From Cranoglanis bouderius (taxonomy: Eukaryota; Chordata; Actinopteri; Siluriformes; Cranoglanididae): 64,000 bases of DNA. The stretch covers positions 23,245,256 to 23,309,255 of the forward strand of contig CM042544.1 of NCBI GenBank assembly GCA_023630585.1, read 5' to 3'. The notes below the pieces were generated by a model, which saw only the letters and a program-made list of their open reading frames with translations, was not told the DNA's origin and made no database searches. Positions within the stretch are counted from its first letter, which is position 1, and each line of letters starts with the position of its first letter. Of this stretch, positions 60,880 to 64,000 are shown piece after piece. A program made the translations under genes and the position numbers.

Positions 60880-61482
60880 CGTTTATACGGTGTTAAAAGC
60901 TGAGATAAATACTCCGGAGCCAGTCCATGAAGTGCCTTATATGTAAGCATGAGAACTTTAAAATCGACATGAAATTTGACCGGAAACCAGTGCAATGATT
61001 TCAGAATGGGAGTAACATGATCTCTTGTTCTGGTTCTAGTTCAAATTCTAGCTGCAGAATTTTGAACATACTGCAGCTTATTCAAGATATGCTTAGAAAC
61101 CCCAGCAAGTAATGCATTACAATAATCGATGTGGGAAAAAACAAAGATATTAATTAACTTTTCCGCCACTGAGAAGGATAGCATGGGAAGCAACTTTGCA
61201 ATATCTCTAAGATAAAAAAAATGGAGTCTTTACTACATTTTGTACATGGGGGTCGGATGACAGTGAAGAATCAAAGATCACTCCTAGATTCCTCAATTTT
61301 TTCTGAAACAATTTAATCGTCTATGATAAAAGGTGTATGAGCAGTCTTGAGAAGCTGGTGTGGAGAGCCTATAAGCATAACCTCAGTCTTATCACCATTT
61401 AAACAAAGAAATTGCTTTGCGACCAAAAATATTAATTTGCGAATGGTATTTTTGCTGAGATCGCCACTGGCGACAATATAAA
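60880..61482 (-). pseudogene. LINE (L2/Rex1-like) reverse transcriptase, downstream part
   Basis: Minus-strand traces of the RT C-terminal side: FLCLNGDKTEVMLIGSPHQ (the LNxDKTEVLLIG box of L2/Rex1-type elements), followed by decayed sequence with many stops. It is collinear with the RT part at 62880-63463, on the other side of a 1.4-kb unrelated block. Confidence 0.7.
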
Positions 61483-61593
61483 TTTACACTTTATGATATA
61501 AAAATTGCATGTACTGTCTTTTTAATTGCGTTCTGTGAGAAGGAGCCTCTCGCATAATTTGCTGTGTTGACGTAATAAAATGAGACGCTGCGC

Positions 61594-62298
61594 ATGAAGT
61601 TCAAATTCATCCAGGGTGCCAAAATACGCTCAGGGAAAGCGGGAATCAGCTTTCCTCCTCAGAAAGACATGCCAAAACGATCCTCATCCTCATCTCTGTC
61701 GAGCACCAATGCTGATGGCACACCTGCTTATAATAAAGCAGGCTCTAGTTGTGCCAGCATGAAAGAGAGCGGGGAAAACGGATTCCATTACCAGTACGAA
61801 CCATTTCAAGAAAGAGACTGTGAGAAAACAGGGCGATAGTCAAAAGCATAAAGAAGCTCATGACTATGTAATCACAGAGAGCTCCACCAAAAACACCGTT
61901 AGCACAAACAGTGTCTCGTGCATGTGAAATACATGACGAGACCAAATGGAAGGAGCTAAAAATAAAATTCAACACTGTCTATATGATTGCATGTGAAGAG
62001 CTGCCTGTGCATGTGCTTTGAGCAGAATGCATCTGGTTGAGATATTGCTTGTCCTACCAATATTGGCTGCTCAGTGTGAATGCTTTTCAGCTCAAGACAG
62101 GATAAAATCAAAAGTGCGCAATTCAACCTTGGAAGACTTGATCAGGATCAGCACAGAGGCCCATCACTTGAACAGTTTGATCCTGAACCATGTGTCAAAC
62201 GCTGGCTTTCTGCAAAACAGAGGAGGCCAAACTCCACTCAATGGCCAAGTGATGCTGACATAATTACGGTCAGTGACACCGGCTCAGATTCTGTGTAA
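61594..62298 (+). pseudogene. hAT-type transposon remnant: N- and C-terminal coding pieces
   Basis: 61594-61839 encodes a Ser/Lys-rich N-terminal piece (MKFKFIQGAKIRSGKAGISF). 62018-62298 encodes, across a frameshift, a C-terminal piece with STLEDLIRIS and LEQFDPEPCVKRWLSAKQRR, which resembles the end of hAT-derived (KIAA1586-like) proteins of fish. The middle is absent. The right end appears at about 62878 (CTCTCCCAACCCTG, inverse of the hAT end CAGGGTTGGGAG). No left end is seen. Assignment is from family memory, moderate certainty. Confidence 0.55.
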
Positions 62299-62879
62299 AG
62301 AACGATTCTTTTTGACTGTATATAGCTCTCAAGTTGGAAAAGACATTCAGTTCCCAATTTAAGTGAACTTGAATGAAAATGCTGACGCTGTAAAAGGAGG
62401 CCAGACGTACACACACATGACAGGATGACTGAAAGTAAGTGTTTTAAAATTTTCAAATGTAAGTTCATTCTCATGTGGCACTTAAAAAAATCATTTGGCA
62501 CCTGTTTTTTTTCCAATGGCTCCTTAATAGATTTGTTTGTCTGGAGCCCTGCTTTTGACATAACACAGTATAGACAGCTGCATGATTATAGTTCTGGTTC
62601 TCTCTTGACAGTTGTGACTCACATGAGCAACAAATTTATTTATTTTATTAAAACAAATCCAAACACTGAACATGTTTTTAAGCTCTAAATAAAAGTATTT
62701 TAGATCATATCGCTTTTCTCTTGACTTTATTTACATATTTGACCTTGAAATAATCCAAAAGTAATCAGATTACATTACTTTCATATTGTGATACTTGGAT
62801 TACGTTACTTATTAAATTTTTTATGAAGTAATTTGTAACTGTAACGGATTACATTTTTAAAGGAACTCTCCCAACCCTG

Positions 62880-63463
62880 TTTAAAACGGTGCGAGAAATA
62901 CCAAAGCAGTTTCAAGGCAAGTAAATAAAAGGTCATAGTCCACAGTGTCAAATGTGGCACCAAAGTCTAAGAGAATAAGAATAGAAGGAGATCCAGCATC
63001 AAAAGCCATTAGTACGTCATTTGTAACTTTAACCAAGGCTGTTTCAGTGCTATATCGAAGCTATATCGAAATTTTTTCTCAGGAAGGGAAGATTTGATAT
63101 TGGATGGTAGCTATTGAAGTTGTCCAAGTCTAAGTTTTGCTTCTTTAGTACAGGGGTAACAGCAGCAATTTTTAATGCAGACGGGACTGCACCGGAACTC
63201 AAGGATTCATTAATTATTTTGAGCACTGCTGGGCACAAAAAATCAACACATGACGTAAACAAGCCTGTAGGTAGAGGATCAAGCATGCGAGTGGTAGTTT
63301 TCATACCTGAAACAACTGTAACAAGTGAAGCAAAGTCAGGTTGCAAAAAATTTGAATACAGAATACCGGAAAAACTTGACAAACTGGAATCAGAAGAAAT
63401 AGAAGAAGATAGAGAAGAAATCAGTGTCATGGCTTTTTCACTTAATAAATAAATAATGAACAA
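62880..63463 (-). pseudogene. LINE (L2/Rex1-like) reverse transcriptase, upstream part
   Basis: Minus-strand open stretch with LDPLPTGLFTSCVDFLCPAV, NESLSSGAVPSALKIAAVTP, VLKKQNLDLDNFNSYHPISN and LPFLRK, typical of the first RT blocks. After a frame change comes a sequence corresponding to the LLDFGATFDTVDYDLL box (first catalytic region). Stops and frameshifts show it is dead. Confidence 0.78.
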
Positions 63464-63571
63464 ATTAATACATTTTTATATTTATATTTTTCCTCAAACG
63501 CTCAGCAGACTGTGATAATACTTCATACAGATGATTTCTGCTCTGCTGGCTAGCTTGTTACTGTTACTTTA

Positions 63572-64000
63572 ATTAGGAACACTGTACTAATACTGGGTAG
63601 GGCTTTCCCTTTGCTCCCCCTTTGCTCTCAAAGCGGCCTCAATTCTTCATGGCATGGATTCCACAAGATGTTGGAAACATTCCTTTGAGATACTGGTCCA
63701 TGTTGACATGATTGCATCACGCAATTCCTGCAGATTTTTCCGGTGGACTTTCATGCAGAATCTCCCGTTCTACCACATCCCAACGGTGTTCTACTGGATT
63801 CAGATCCGGTGACTGATCTCATGTGGTCTTCTGCTGTTGTAGTCCATCCACCTCAAGGTTCGGCGTATCGTGCATTCTGAGATGCTTTTCTGCTCACCAC
63901 AATTGTACAGAGTGGTCATCTGAGTTACTGTAACTTTTCTGTCAGCTTGAATGAGTCTGTCCATCCTTCATTGACCTCTCTCATCAACAAGGTGTTTCCA
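63572..64000 (-). mobile_element. Tc1-like fragment running off the right edge
   Basis: Starts TTAGGAACACTGTACTAA. The minus strand carries transposase traces, including a C-terminal part (FQHLVES-like, near 63640-63690) joined near 63820 to a DNA-binding segment (MDYNSRRPHE, SISEC). So it is internally deleted; same family as 44310 and 48892. Confidence 0.65.

Overview
The window is nuclear DNA of a ray-finned fish, probably an otophysan such as a catfish; that guess rests only on the mix and density of Tc1-like elements. The evidence is four vertebrate-type, intron-rich genes with GT-AG junctions, AT-rich introns, long (TA)n and (CA)n runs, and many decayed DNA transposons (Tc1, PIF-Harbinger, hAT) and non-LTR retroelements. 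All exon coordinates below were read by hand from translated exons, splice sites and reading-frame arithmetic, and every junction closes in frame.

Layout. (1) 1-14118, minus strand: 5' part of cubn (cubilin), 27 coding exons covering the signal peptide, furin-type site, coiled coil, eight EGF modules and CUB domains 1-8. The gene runs off the left edge. (2) 14697-20702, minus strand: complete trdmt1 (DNMT2, tRNA-Asp C38 methyltransferase), ten coding exons, 384 codons. Its polyadenylation signal lies under 200 bp from the cubn TATA-like box. (3) 20703-26110: trdmt1-vim intergenic space, largely filled with two Tc1 copies, a Harbinger (ISL2EU-type) relic and a Tc1 end fragment. (4) 26199-31243, plus strand: complete vim (vimentin), nine exons, 458 residues, TATA box and polyadenylation signals. 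(5) 31260-47180: gene-poor, with a nearly intact Tc1 copy, several internally deleted Tc1 copies, a LINE reverse-transcriptase fragment and one AT-rich stretch that might be regulatory. (6) 47371 to the right edge, plus strand: first three coding exons of pde1c (Ca2+/calmodulin-dependent phosphodiesterase 1C), with two long introns rich in transposons, an LTR-like insertion inside a Tc1 copy, and a LINE split by a hAT remnant.

The genes do not form one pathway. The order cubn-trdmt1-vim matches human 10p13, so that block is ancestral. pde1c maps to human 7p14, so its position here is a lineage difference or a rearrangement. I found no tRNA, rRNA, CRISPR or prokaryotic-type system. The most unusual items are an inverted pair of about 500-bp elements flanking four EGF exons of cubn, a Tc1 copy with one nonsense codon, and the nested insertions in pde1c introns.
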